A stretch of 64,000 bases of DNA, from positions 154,049,178-154,113,177 of the forward strand of contig OX578136.1 in the NCBI GenBank assembly GCA_951213105.1. Direction: 5' to 3'. The DNA comes from Amaurobius ferox (lineage: Eukaryota; Arthropoda; Arachnida; Araneae; Amaurobiidae). Below, piece by piece: positions 11,318 to 21,330 of the stretch. The notes below the pieces were generated by a model that worked only from the letters and a program-made list of their open reading frames with translations, was not told where the DNA came from and made no database searches. The number at the start of each line of letters is the position of its first letter. Position 1 is the stretch's first letter. The translations under genes were made by a program, and so were the position numbers.

Positions 11318-11612
11318 AAGAATAACTTAGTTCTCCGTCCATAACGCTTGGCAAGATTTTGGCGACGAATTTGGCGGAATGTCGCCAACTTGGCGCCATT
11401 TTTAATTGTTGCCAAGTTAACGAAAATCTCGCCAAATTGATAAAAATGACTCTAAATCAATGAAAATGACGACTAATTGAAGAAAATTCAATATCTCGGA
11501 AAGAATATAAATATCTACTATAAGAATAACTTTTTTTAACTGTAAAAGTAGTAAATTCATTGCATTATATAATGAAAGTCATGTGTTGCCCACATCAAAT
11601 TTTTTACATAGA
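11318..11612 (-). repeat. Family A copy, inverted, left-hand part
   Basis: Continuation of the copy starting at 9985. It holds the GGCGA/TCGCC core (11345-11450) and ends with the left signature in reverse ('tgttgcccacatcaaat', 11585-11602). Confidence 0.85.
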
Positions 11613-11718
11613 GTACAGAGTGGAACCTGGAAGCAACGAAATTTTTGCAGAAAGAGAGGCAAGTATGCTAACACATTTTCCCATGAAGAAACAATTTGTG
11701 AAACTCGTTTGGACAACA

Positions 11719-11839
11719 TGCAGAGTCCACTTCGACGAGAGCTTGCAATTTCGTCCCAGCAGCTCAATGGTAGAGCGTCGGCTGCCCAGTTCGGAGATCC
11801 AGGGTTCGATTCCCGGTTGGGACAGCAAGGCTCTTTACA
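11719..11839 (+). repeat. TRIM left LTR
   Basis: A 121-bp repeat from TGCAGAGTCC to CTCTTTACA. Its central 71 nt fold as a tRNA (see 11753-11823). The flanking 'cacttcgacga' and 'gcttgcaatttcg' are conserved in the right LTR. Confidence 0.75.
11753..11823 (+). other. tRNA-like module inside TRIM left LTR
   Basis: Seventy-one nucleotides fold into a near-complete cloverleaf. The seven-pair acceptor stem is GTCCCAG with TTGGGAC (one G-T pair), the D stem is GCTC/GAGC, and the T loop is TTCGATT. The A box (CAGCTCAATGG) fits ten of eleven consensus positions and the B box (GGTTCGATTCC) is perfect. The anticodon stem is poorly paired and position 33 is not T, so it is unlikely to be a working tRNA; it looks like a tRNA-derived Pol III promoter. 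The nearest TTTT downstream is at about 11913, inside the TRIM, so a Pol III transcript would be expected to stop before the right LTR unless read-through occurs. Confidence 0.75.
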
Positions 11840-11840
11840 A

Positions 11841-11853
11841 TGGCGCCCGAACG
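11841..11853 (+). promoter_or_regulatory. Primer-binding site, tRNA-Lys type
   Basis: TGGCGCCCGAACG directly follows the left LTR after one A. It matches the first 13 bases of the well-known tRNA-Lys primer-binding site of retroviruses and some LTR elements. Confidence 0.8.
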
Positions 11854-12051
11854 AATCAACCCTGTAGGTTAGTGCAAAGATGTCGGAGGTTTGAAAGAAT
11901 TTGAAGTGCCTATTTTAAATTAAGAGGATAACGGCCACTCAGGACCTGGGTAAAAATAGTAATAGCAGGAGGGTAACCTGAGGTAAAAATAGCAGTAGAC
12001 GGTTAATCAGATTGTCAGTGGCCCGCCAATCTGACATTAGAGGATGGAGAA

Positions 12052-12175
12052 TGCAGATTCCACTTCGACGATAAGAGCTTGCAATTTCGTCTCAGTAACT
12101 CAACGGTAGAGCAACGGCTGGCCAGTTTGGAAATCCAGGGTTCGATTCCCAGTAGGGTCAGCAAAATTCATTACA
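12052..12175 (+). repeat. TRIM right LTR
   Basis: A 124-bp repeat from TGCAGATTCC to TTCATTACA, aligned along its whole length with 11719-11839. The tract AGAGGATGGAGAA immediately upstream is a plausible polypurine tract. Confidence 0.75.
12089..12159 (+). other. tRNA-like module inside TRIM right LTR
   Basis: Same 71-nt module as at 11753. The B box GGTTCGATTCC is intact and the A box reads TAACTCAACGG. Two acceptor-stem pairs are lost, so this copy has decayed more than the left one. Keeping A and B boxes while the stems erode is compatible with selection on the promoter, or with chance. Confidence 0.7.
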
Positions 12176-12227
12176 AGTTACATAATCTTTTGCAAGCAAA
12201 TTTTGGCTCAGATAAATAATCAAATGT

Positions 12228-12350
12228 TGCAGTTCCACATCCACCATAGAAAATAAGAACACCGTCCCAATAACCCAATAGAATATATAATAGCACATCG
12301 AGTGACCAGGCAGAGATCCATAATTCGAATCCTTTTGGGACATGGGTTGT
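12228..12350 (+). repeat. Third, diverged TRIM LTR-like copy
   Basis: A segment starting TGCAGTTCCACATCC repeats the order of the two LTRs and contains a tRNA-like hairpin pair (GTCCCAA at 12264, TTTGGGAC at 12334-12341) around a weakened B box (ATTCGAATCC). It lies only 52 bp beyond the right LTR. It may be the remnant of a tandem TRIM formed by recombination between LTRs. Confidence 0.5.
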
Positions 12351-13330
12351 TAATACATAGGAGTTAATTATAAGATGTGTAAGATGTACCAAATGTAGAT
12401 GTACCAAAAGTAGCAGTGGTGTATGTGATTATGCTTTTATCCATTATATCTCTTATTACCTGGCGATTATGATGCATATGAAAGTCTATTAAAGTACCAA
12501 TAGACTGTATTTAAAGTTAAGTTGTAGCATATGTTCAGGGTTAAAATGAAATATTCTTTTCTCAACTCAGTGGTCGTGTATAAAGGTATTTGAGGATCGC
12601 ATAAAGGCATCCAATTTTGGTATGTATAATTATGCCATTATACAATATGCAATATTAGACGTTTTTCAATCAGCTATATCTATTGAAATACCGTGTTATA
12701 CGAGTATGTCTGGCAAATGTTTTTTTTTATTGATTGAAGAAAGAATTCGGAATCGATGTCTAATATTGAACCTGTCTTCCAGAAGCATGTCGTACGAGTA
12801 GATATAGGTAGTAGAATTAAGACGTATTTTCCTTGGAACACAGCTGCGCGAGTTGTTGTTATTTTTAGCAGCTGCATTCTCAGCCACGACACATAGACCG
12901 ATAGATATAATATCTAAAGTAACTGGAAGCACTTGACCCAAAATCGTGAAATAATTGCTTTTAGTATAATCCGTTCGATAAAGGATCATCCAACAAAATG
13001 CTCCAAGCAAAGTAAGAAATTCATATTTTCAACTATAGTTGAAACCTTGCCAATGTTCAAAATGGAAACGTTATAGGGTAATTATTTAGAAGAAAGAGAA
13101 GTTACGAAGTATGTACTTGCAATCAGTCGATAGAAAACTGCTGAAAAATATTAATGTGGTGACAAAAGAGTCTGCACGGGTCGAAATTTTAGACTTTCGT
13201 GCGGATAAGTGCTCGAACCCTGTGGGAGACGTAAGGAAAATTTTGAATGTAGAACCTGGGCCCATACGGCCTGGGTCGAAGGTCCTTGAGTCCTCGCTTC
13301 GTCCTCCCCGAAATGTGTTCCAACCCTAAC
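12351..13330. other. Non-coding, nothing firmly recognised
   Basis: The text after 12350 has short phrases like those in the TRIM interior ('taccaaaagtagcagtgg'). Beyond that, no gene or element is supported. Several short open frames overlap each other on the minus strand without any recognisable motif. Confidence 0.4.
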
Positions 13331-13695
13331 AGCATTTTTTTTCACAGTGACGTAAAATTTACGTCACACTGTGACTTTGGAACGTCACAGGACGTAGCAG
13401 TACGTCACGGCAATGTCATATTGAGGTCACAGCGCAGTCATTTTGGTCATTTTCATGGTCGTTTGTGACGTCGTATATTAACTTGTTTGTGACGTCACAT
13501 TGTAATTGCCATTGTAATGTCGTGACATTGTTACGTGTTAATTAAATTGTGGAAAAGTCACAGATTATAGTCACAATGAAGTTACAAAGCTACTAATACA
13601 TAACGTCGCACAGAAGTCACAAATATGGTGTCACATTGTGACCCAGGTGTCTAACTACAACGTCACTGTCACACATGTGACGATCTTTGCTGTGA
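13331..13695. repeat. GTCAC/GTGAC-rich degenerate repeat
   Basis: Within about 365 bp there are more than 20 occurrences of GTCAC, GTGAC or TGACGT in both orientations, many as small palindromes such as GTGACGTCAC (13487-13496). The patch begins with 'tttttcacagtgacg' and ends with 'cgatctttgctgtgaggg', possibly weak inverted ends. It encodes nothing recognisable. It could be a decayed MITE or an expanded palindromic motif. Confidence 0.6.
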
Positions 13696-14304
13696 GGGAA
13701 ATGTGTCAAATTTTACAATTTTTGCACTTAGAATTAAGATAAAAATTTATCAACATTTATATTTTGTATCTAAAGTCAACAAAATAATTTCGTGGACTCT
13801 ATTAAGAATTATTTAAAAATTTATCAAACGTCGAATACGTCCGAATTTCCATCGAATTTCGGTTCTCCGCAAATTTTGAAAACTAATACCGCCACGCTCA
13901 AAACCATCATAGAAAAACACAGCCCGATTTGGCAAATGGGTCGTCAGCTACAGTGAACACATGTTAAAACGCAGCTCTGAGGAACAAGAATTATTTTCTA
14001 ACCAATTTTCAAATCTTTTAGTGGTGCTGTTAGTGAATTGTATCTGTTAAAATAAATCAGCCCGCTTTTAAAATTATTCAATGTAGAAAGGAAGAGTGGA
14101 TTTTTTTATTCCATTTTATATAATTCTACTTCCTATAATTCTAACTTCTTCTACTTCATATAATTCTATATTTCTTTCAAATTTTACTTTCTATAATTAT
14201 ATTTCTTGTAATTCTGATGACAATTTAACTGCCTATAATTCTACTTTCTATAACACTAATTCCTAACATTATATCTTAATAAACTGATCTTATTCATTGA
14301 CAAT
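13696..14304. other. Non-coding; degenerate TATAATTCTA repeats
   Basis: From about 14115 to 14265 the phrase 'tataattctacttc' recurs in imperfect form six or seven times. The remainder is unremarkable A/T-rich sequence. Confidence 0.5.
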
Positions 14305-14493
14305 ACCAGAATTGAAGATAATTGGATCTTCAATTGAAGATAACAGGATCATCCACTGAAGATAACAGAATCATCCACTGAAGATAACAGGATCATCCAT
14401 TGAAGATAACAGGAGCTTCCACTGAAGATAACAGGATCATCCATTGAAGATAATAGGGTCATCCATTGAAGATAACAGGAGCTTCGATTGAAG
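14305..14493. repeat. 22-bp minisatellite
   Basis: About eight imperfect units of 'gaagataacaggatcatcca' plus two bases. The array ends exactly where a family A fragment begins. Confidence 0.9.
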
Positions 14494-14742
14494 GTTATTC
14501 TTATAGTAGATACTTATATTCTTTCCAAGATATTGAATTTTCGTCAATTACTCGTCATTTTCATTGATTTAGCACCATTTGGCGAGATTTTCCTTGATTT
14601 GAGAACTTTTAAAAAGTTGCTAAGTTGGCGTCATTCCGCCAAATTCATTGCCAAAATCTCGCCAAGCGTTATGGACGGAGAAATAAGTTATTCTTATAGC
14701 AGATAAATGACTATTGGTGTTCAAATACAAAAGTATTACTAA
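14494..14742 (+). repeat. Family A fragment, cut by LTR element
   Basis: Contains the family A interior from 'ttattcttatagtagatac' through the GGCGA/TCGCC core to 'caaatacaaaagtattact', where the Gypsy-type LTR starts at 14743. The rest of the family A copy is not found on the far side, where family D begins at 20172. Confidence 0.75.
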
Positions 14743-16074
14743 TGTTGTGTTTAAAAAGAGATAAAGGATGACATGATAATTAGTTTATTAAATTGTAACT
14801 TCGAATTAATTCAAGAACAAATTACACAGGCAGGCAAAATAGGAAGAATTAACAAGTTTATTCTAAATTTGACAGACATTAGAATTTTTAGAATTTTGAC
14901 AGCTTAGCTAGAATTGAAGAATTTGTATAAAAACTTTACTCTAGAAAAATCTATTTAAATTCCATCATATAATATTAAATATTAAATAATAATAAAATGT
15001 TAAATTTAAAAAATTTAGAATTTTCCCAGACTCTAAAATTAGAGATGCACAGGTTGGAGACAAATTTCCCAAACTGTTTTTCTGGAAATCACCAAACTTT
15101 AATCTGGAGAGGATTCAGCATATTTCTTTCAAAAAATATTATAAAATCAGGAGATTAGACCTAACAGCCACTTCTGCAACACTCGGATTTTCTTAAATCA
15201 GCCATCATCGTCAGACGCTACTTTCACGTAGCTCTCGTAATAAAACTTAAAAACTCATTTTTCCAGGAGTCACGTCGAAAAATAGATGATAAAAACAAAT
15301 AAAACTTTCTCTTAAAAAGAGACAAGTGAAAAAAAAACATCGCGAGGAACTCAATGTTCCACAGAAAATATCGCGTGGAACATAAGTTCCATTCGAAAAA
15401 TAAAACGACGCGCTTCTCGCGCAAACAAAATCGAAAGATTTCAACAAAAAACTGAAACTGAAAAATACCGCGAGCGTATTTATACGTGCGGAAAAAAGAA
15501 GAAGTTTAGACGAACGGCAGCAATTAAAATCAGCTTAGCGAAATTAGAATTGCCAAAATTAAAACTCAAAACTCCGATAGCAGACGATCCGGAAAAACGC
15601 GAAGCAATTAAAATAATTCACGAATTCGAAAAGCGCGAAAATCACTTAGGCGGCGCGTCAATCGCGGTAAAAAGCCCGCAAAACCAAGACTTCAATATGG
15701 CCGCAACTGAAATTATTGAAACGCACTGAACATGGAAATAACTTGAAACTATAGAACAAACGGAATTTCTAACCAAAATGGAAAAATGAGACAACAAATT
15801 AAAGAGAATTTTAAGGGGAATCAAATAGATAAATAATTTTTATAAATTTACAAATCAAAAGTAATATTAATTTAGGGAATGGAACATTTTTAATTAAGAA
15901 TATTATAAAGAAAATTAATTTAGAAAATTGAAAATATGCTAATTAACGAATAAATGAAAAAAACAATAAATAGTAATTAAATATTACCACATTGAGAATA
16001 TTGAGCCAGGGAAAAATAAATAAAAGTAAATTTCAAGCCCCCAAATTACATAAATTCTAAAGCAATCCAACACA
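14743..16074 (-). repeat. Downstream (3') LTR of the Gypsy-type element
   Basis: On the minus strand it ends in ACACAACA at 14743. The part to 16008 matches the other LTR. A purine tract (GGGGGATAGGTGGAAGGAA, minus strand) precedes TGTGTTGG at 16074, which suggests the true LTR start is there, 66 bp beyond the region shared with the truncated upstream LTR. A deletion relative to the other LTR lies near 15040. Confidence 0.75.
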
Positions 16075-17092
16075 TTCCTTCCACCTATCCCCCAAAAATT
16101 TTTCATTTGAAAAATGAAAAATTTTTGATAATAAAATAAAATATCTATCAGAAGTTACCAATTAAGCATAACAATTTTTATCCGAATTCTACCTCTATTT
16201 CGGAATAGGCAATTTGTTAAGAAACTATAAACTAAAAAGAGAATTATATAATAATGAATAAATTTTGTGTATCAGATCACTAAATTTGTGTAGACAAAAG
16301 TAAAGGTAGAGGATTTGACATTGATTCTCATTAGCTATAAATAAAAAAAATGTTTACGAAAACATTGGACCAGTCAAATAGTTTTCAAAGAATCGAAACA
16401 TTGAATTTTGAGAGGAATCCCTAAATAACCAATGAGAAAGAACTCTCACTTCCACTACAAAATATAAATACCAATTTGGAAAGAAGAAAAAAAATGTGTA
16501 AATAGAGTGATCTAAAAATAAAACAATGTACATAAGTTGTATAAAATAAATAAAATTTCGGTAGAAGTGTCAAATGACAATTGGCACAATAACACTTATC
16601 AATAAATAAGCAACACTGATATACTAAAAGCTCAATAACACAAGTATCTATTCATGTCCATTAAGAACTAAACATAACACCATCTATCTGCATTCTGCAG
16701 TAATACGCAGTAATTTAATACACACTGCCACTTTCATCTTTGCAGTACTCTAATACTTTTAACGACAACAAATATATACCTAAAAATATCAACATATGTG
16801 ATCAGAACTTATGTCATGGACCACGTAATTAAATGTTTGCAGAAATCTGCACTCTCAATAACAATAAATAAGTAACAATACATATCTATCTATAAATATA
16901 ATCAATTCATATAATCCAAACTAATCTTTCATCAATCATCTATCTAAATCCTGCAGTAATCTGCAATATCAATAACAATAATAACATATATTATTTCAAA
17001 ACAAACTTTTCTTTTACATCAATTAAATCAAGTTTGCAGCATTCTGCAATGTACCAATAACAAAATACACACACATATAAAAATTATACACT
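16075..17092. repeat. Non-coding LTR-element interior with TCTGCA repeats
   Basis: From about 16680 to 17060 four loosely spaced blocks share 'ctgcagtaatctgcaatatc' or variants followed by 'aataacaata', giving a degenerate ~120-160-bp tandem repeat between the integrase end and the downstream LTR. No coding sequence is visible. Confidence 0.5.
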
Positions 17093-17740
17093 TTAAAAAA
17101 AAATTATGTTGCGCAACAATAAAAAAAATGTCATTCTAGTTTTCCTTTGTCGTAAATTATATCTCTCATTAAGTGTTGGAATTACATCATTCTCATGAGA
17201 TGTAGTACTTACCGAATTATCAGATTGTACACAAGAAAAGAACACAGAATCTCTTTCTGGAATTTTTGTTAATCTGTCAATGTGCACCAACTGAACATTT
17301 CGTATGTCATTTACATGTTGAATTTTAAAGTTTACATTAGATGTTTTTTGTATTACTTTAAAAGGACCTTTATTAAGTTTAGAGAGCTTCCTACAATGTC
17401 CTGTTGGAAAAAAGAGGAATGTATAAATATACGAAATCTCCAACTTTTATATCTTTTACAACAGCAGAATTATTTCTGTATATTTCTTGTGTTTTAGCTG
17501 CTTTAAGTAAGTTTTTCTTTACTATTTCAAAAGATTTTTTCATACGAATCGCCAAATCCTGACTATAATCACTAACAGTGGTAAAATTTTGTTCATTTAA
17601 GTTAAAAAGAAGATGATGTGGCAAAATTAATTCTCTACCTTAGAGAAGATTAGTCGGAGACTCACCAGTCGAGGAATGGATTGAAGTTCGGTGGGCCAAC
17701 AAGGCAAAAAATAAATGTGGATCCCAATCCTCATGTGGTT
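17093..17740 (-). pseudogene. Gypsy-type integrase, C-terminal half (broken)
   Basis: Integrase inserts the DNA copy into the host genome. On the minus strand from about 17740, a degenerate frame has the order 'DWDPHLFFALLAHRTSIHSS', 'LLYGRELILPHHLL', then a host-factor-binding-like 'KVGDFVYLY' and 'KLNKGPFKVIQ ... VHIDRL', the usual C-terminal layout of Gypsy integrases ending in a GPY/F-like module (GPF here). At least two frame changes occur (around 17640 and 17420). The zinc-binding and catalytic D,D-35-E core are absent, so it cannot function. Confidence 0.85.
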
Positions 17741-17744
17741 TTAG

Positions 17745-18507
17745 GGTAGGATTAGCCATTTGAAATGAGGCTTCAGACCTTCAATAAAAACTGAGCACAA
17801 GACATCGAGTCTTTGCTGGTTTGCCACTTTGTCATGTGAAAGTCAGGTAGAACAGTCTTATATGAAGAAGCCTCAACTCGAGCAGCAAACTGATGCACAA
17901 ATCCATTGGGTCTCTGATAACTTTCTAAAAAGGATCTTAAGTTACTATGCAAACATTCGATTGAAGAAAATCTGTCGCGTAATGCTTTGAGAATTTGAGA
18001 TAAAGATTTCTTTTCCTTTTACCCAGGATTATCCCTAATAAAGTGTGCAGCTATGTCTGACAGTTTTAATTTTAAAACTAAAACCTTGTCTGATTCAGAC
18101 CAATTTGCATGGTCGGCTAACATTTTTATCCTATCTATGTAATCCTCCAATGGAAGGCCAGATTCCTCTCCAGATAATACTGGGATTGAATCCAAAAAGT
18201 CTCCTATTGAAGAGACTGTCTTAAAATTACTCATTAAATTACATTTAGAAGAATCCATTTTTAATCCCAGCTCAATTAAATCATTTTGTTTAATATTAAC
18301 ATTTGAATCTGTATTTTTGTTACAAGCAGAATTTAAATCATCAGAGATTGTCTCAATGTTTACTTTAGAAGGTAAATTTATTTCCAATAAAGATAACCAA
18401 GTTTTCTTGGTACTAGCAACTTGACTTCTGGGAACTAAATCCCAATCTTTACCATCATTTGAATTTGTGTAAAAGGAAGGAAATGGCTCTTTTCCAAGTG
18501 AGACCAT
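17745..18507 (-). pseudogene. gag of the Gypsy-type element (truncated)
   Basis: Gag forms the particle in which reverse transcription occurs. The ORF from 18507 to 18019 is 162 codons, with 'SGEESGLPLEDYIDRIKMLA' and 'WSESDKVLVLKLKLSDIAAH', a typical retrotransposon capsid-like helix region. After the stop at 18019 the gag-like reading resumes in another frame ('SSIECLHSNLRSFLESYQRP', then 'HQFAARVEASSYKTVLPDFH') to about 17745, where integrase sequence begins. No CCHC nucleocapsid knuckle is seen. The start is an ATG about 195 bp inside the LTR, preceded by a primer-binding-like 'TTTTTGGTGCCGTG'. Confidence 0.75.
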
Positions 18508-18701
18508 AATATATTATAATGTTTCAAAAGATTTGTCTTTAGAGCCATCTCCAATTTCATCTGATCCAAAAACAGATACATGCATACAGTTATTTTCTCC
18601 AATATCATCCATAATTGTTATAAAATTGAAAGCTTAACACTACTAATAAATATTATTAAACATGAGAGCAATTTCTAGACTGGTACACGGCACCAAAAAT
18701 C

Positions 18702-20171
18702 TGTTGTGTTTAAAAAGAGATAAAAGATGACATAATAATTAGTTTATTAAATTGTAACTTCAAATTAATTCAAGAACAAATTACAAAAACTCTGCTTACA
18801 GGCAGGCAAAATAGGAAGAATTAACAAGTTTATTCTAAATTTGACAGACATTAGAATTTTTATAATTTTGTCAGCTTAGCTAGAATTAAAGAATTTGTAT
18901 AAAAACTTTACTCTAGAAAAATCTATTTAAATTCCATCATATAATATTAATTTATTAAATAATAATAAAATATTAAATTTAAAAAATTTAGAATTTTCCC
19001 AGGCTCTAATAAATTTAGGAAGGTTTAGAAAATTGTTCTCAGACATAAAGTTTTAGAATTTTAAATTCAAAGAATAAAGTTAAAATCATACATTTCAAAT
19101 ATTGAGAATTTAAGAAAGTAAGTGTTTAAAAAGACAATAATCCGATATATTCACCCAGCCGGGTCATCAGACAAGGGGGAAAAGTTCTATAATTAGAGAT
19201 GCACAGGTTGGAGACAAATTTCCCAAACTGGTTTTCTGGAGATCACTAAACTTTAATCTGGAGAGGATTCATCCTATTTCTTTCAAAAAGGATTATAAAA
19301 TCAGGAGATTATACCTAACAGCCACTTCTGGAACACTCGGATTTTCTTAAATCAGCCGTCATCGTCAGACGCTACTTTCACGTAGCACTCGTAATAAAAC
19401 TTAAAAACTCATTTTTCCAGGAGTAACGTCGAAAAATAGGTGATAAAAACAAATAAAACTTTCGTTTAAAAAGAGACAAGTGAAAAAAAAAAAACATCGC
19501 GAGGAACTCAATGTTCCACAGAAAATATCGCGTAGAACATAAGTTCCATTCGAAAAATAAAACGACGCTCTTCTCGCGCAAACAAAATCGAAGGATTTCA
19601 ACAAAAAACTGAAACTGAAAAATACCGCACGCGTATTTATACGTGCGGAAAAAAGGAGAAGTTTAGACAAACGGCAGCAATTAAAATCAGCTTACCGAAA
19701 TTAGAATTGCCAAAATTAAAACTCAAAACTCCGATAGCAGACGATCCGGAAGAACGCGAACCAATTAAAATAATTCACGAATTCCGAAAGGTGCGAAAAT
19801 CACGTAGGCGGCGCGTCAATCGCGGTAAAAAGCTCGCAATACCAAGACTTCAAGATGGCCGCAATTGAAATTTTTGAAGCGCACTGAACATAGAAATAAC
19901 TTGAAACTATAGAACAAACGGAATTTCTAACCAAAATGGGAAAATGAGACATCAAATTAAAGGAAATTTTAAGGGGAATCAAATAAATAAATAATTTTTT
20001 TTTATAAATTTTCAAATCAAAAGTAATATTAATTTAGGGAATGGAACATTTTTAATTAAGAATATTATAAAGAAAATTAATTTAGAAGATTAAAAATATT
20101 CTAATTAACGAATAAACGAAAAAAAACAATAAATATTATTTAAATATTACCAAATTGAGAATATGGAGCCA
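18702..20171 (-). repeat. Upstream (5') LTR of the Gypsy-type element, end-truncated
   Basis: 1470 bp, matching 14743-16008 except for ~190 bp (around 19010-19190) present only here. On the minus strand it ends ACACAACA next to the putative primer-binding site GATTTTTGGTGCCGTG (18701 downward). Its outer end stops at 20171 where unrelated repeat D begins. Confidence 0.85.
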
Positions 20172-20640
20172 GATTTTTTTATTTTGCAATCAGTCACGTA
20201 ATCTCTTCAAATAATAGGAATGTAATTATTATTTGCATTTTTATTTAAAAAACTACTTAACATAATTTAATGAAATTTTTTTGCGCCTTTTAAGTGATAA
20301 TTTGAATATTTTCTAAAATTTTCAAAATAATTTGTGATTAACTCCACTGAAAAAATGTTTTAAAAATTAGGCCTCATAGGGATGGAATGTATTTTATTTT
20401 TTCAACCCGGGTTAAATACAAAACTAATTGGGTGATATTATTTTTTTACATTCCCATATGTCCCACAGAACGTCTCAACAAACTAATATTTCATTTTGAT
20501 AAAGTCATTTTAACGGCAGTTATTGTGCGAACGGACAGACAGAATGAACAAAATCATAAACACTTTACAACTATGTTGGAAAGTGTTAAAAACTGTTTCA
20601 TTCATGAACAGGAGTTCAAGGTTGCATAAATCCATGCATA
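20172..20640. repeat. Family D fragment
   Basis: Matches 37180-37575 and the reverse of 31262-31700: 'tttatttaaaaaactact', 'gggatggaatgtattttatt', 'caacccgggttaaatac', 'acggcagttattgtgc' and 'acggacagacagaatgaac'. Copies end near 'ttggaaagtgtta'. No coding sequence. Confidence 0.75.
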
Positions 20641-20914
20641 AATTCATCCAACTCTGAAAGTCGGACACAATATTTTTATATTACTATATTGGGGGTACAC
20701 GGGGTAAGGCCTAGGCCTGGCCCGGTCCGACCCGTTGGACGGTTCGAGCCGGGCTGGACTCGGAAGTAATTTCTAAAACTTCGAATCAGGTAGGACTGTA
20801 AACATTCAATGTTTGAAATTTACACAAATTAAATTTCAAAGAGTTCAACAGTAACTCTTTAATAAACATGTCTAAACTACAAGGAAGAGGTTGTTTTTCT
20901 TAATTGTTGCTTCT
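20641..20914. other. GC-rich patch in AT-rich DNA
   Basis: 20695-20765 is strikingly GC-rich with short repeats of 'ggcct', 'gcccgg' and 'cgagccggg'. No function is recognised. Confidence 0.4.
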
Positions 20915-21330
20915 TGTTTTCCATCCGTGGTCATCAACTGTGGGGAGCCGCATATTCCCCTTGATGGAGGATAGGTTCGAACTCGAAACCTTTAGTATGC
21001 TGATCCTGCGCAATGTCTTCAGGTCCAAAAGAATTCTTGGGGCCCGAGGGAATAACCTGGTATGTCTTTCGAACCAGGAGAGGGGAGGAGAATGGAAGTG
21101 TGCGTCATCTGTAGTGCTGCTATATCGTGAGAGAGGTGAGATCGTTGGAGAGACAGGGAAGGTTGCGTGCTTGTTCTTCATCCGTGGTCATCAACTGTGG
21201 GGAGCCGCATATCCTCCTTGGTGGGGGATAGGTTCGAACTCTTAACTGTTAGTATGCTGATCCCCTGCTATGCCGTTAGGCCCAAAAGAATTCTTCGGGC
21301 ACGAGAATAATCTAGGATGCCTTTCGTAGC
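20915..21330 (-). repeat. Tandem pair of tRNA-like repeat (putative SINE-C)
   Basis: Two direct copies about 257 bp apart (20915-21080 and 21172-21325) share 'catccgtggtcatcaactgt', 'gggataggttcgaactc', 'agtatgctgatcc' and 'caaaagaattctt'. On the minus strand each has a B-box-like GAGTTCGAACC, so the unit is plausibly a tRNA-derived SINE. A box and tail are unclear and no target duplication was found. Confidence 0.5.

Larger units (their letters stand above)
11719..12175 (+). mobile_element. Miniature LTR element (TRIM-like), 457 bp
   Basis: Two direct repeats of 121 and 124 bp, each starting TG and ending CA, enclose 212 bp of non-coding DNA. One base after the left repeat lies TGGCGCCCGAACG, the classic primer-binding site complementary to the tRNA-Lys 3' end. 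Just before the right repeat is a purine tract (AGAGGATGGAGAA) able to prime plus-strand synthesis. LTR, PBS, PPT, LTR in this order and size is the anatomy of a terminal-repeat retrotransposon in miniature, which depends on enzymes from another element. No target duplication is visible (CAACA versus AGTTA), so the copy is old or recombined. By eye the LTRs are roughly 80% identical. Unusual point: each LTR contains a tRNA-like module. Confidence 0.75.
14743..20171 (-). mobile_element. Gypsy-type LTR retrotransposon, internally deleted
   Basis: Long direct repeats of more than 1.2 kb bracket a minus-strand interior in the order gag then integrase. Reading the minus strand, the upstream LTR is 20171-18702, then a leader, gag (18507 to ~17745), the integrase C-terminal half (~17740-17093), 1 kb of A/T-rich DNA, and the downstream LTR ending at 14743. 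Protease, reverse transcriptase and RNase H are missing because gag runs into integrase near 17745. The LTRs differ by a ~190-bp deletion in the downstream copy. No target duplication is visible because the outer end of the upstream LTR is cut off by family D sequence at 20172. Confidence 0.9.

Noticed and set aside
11753..12159. Functional tRNA genes
   Set aside because: Acceptor, D and T arms fold, but the anticodon stem is unpaired and position 33 is not T. The modules lie inside LTR-like repeats, so they are better read as tRNA-derived promoters.
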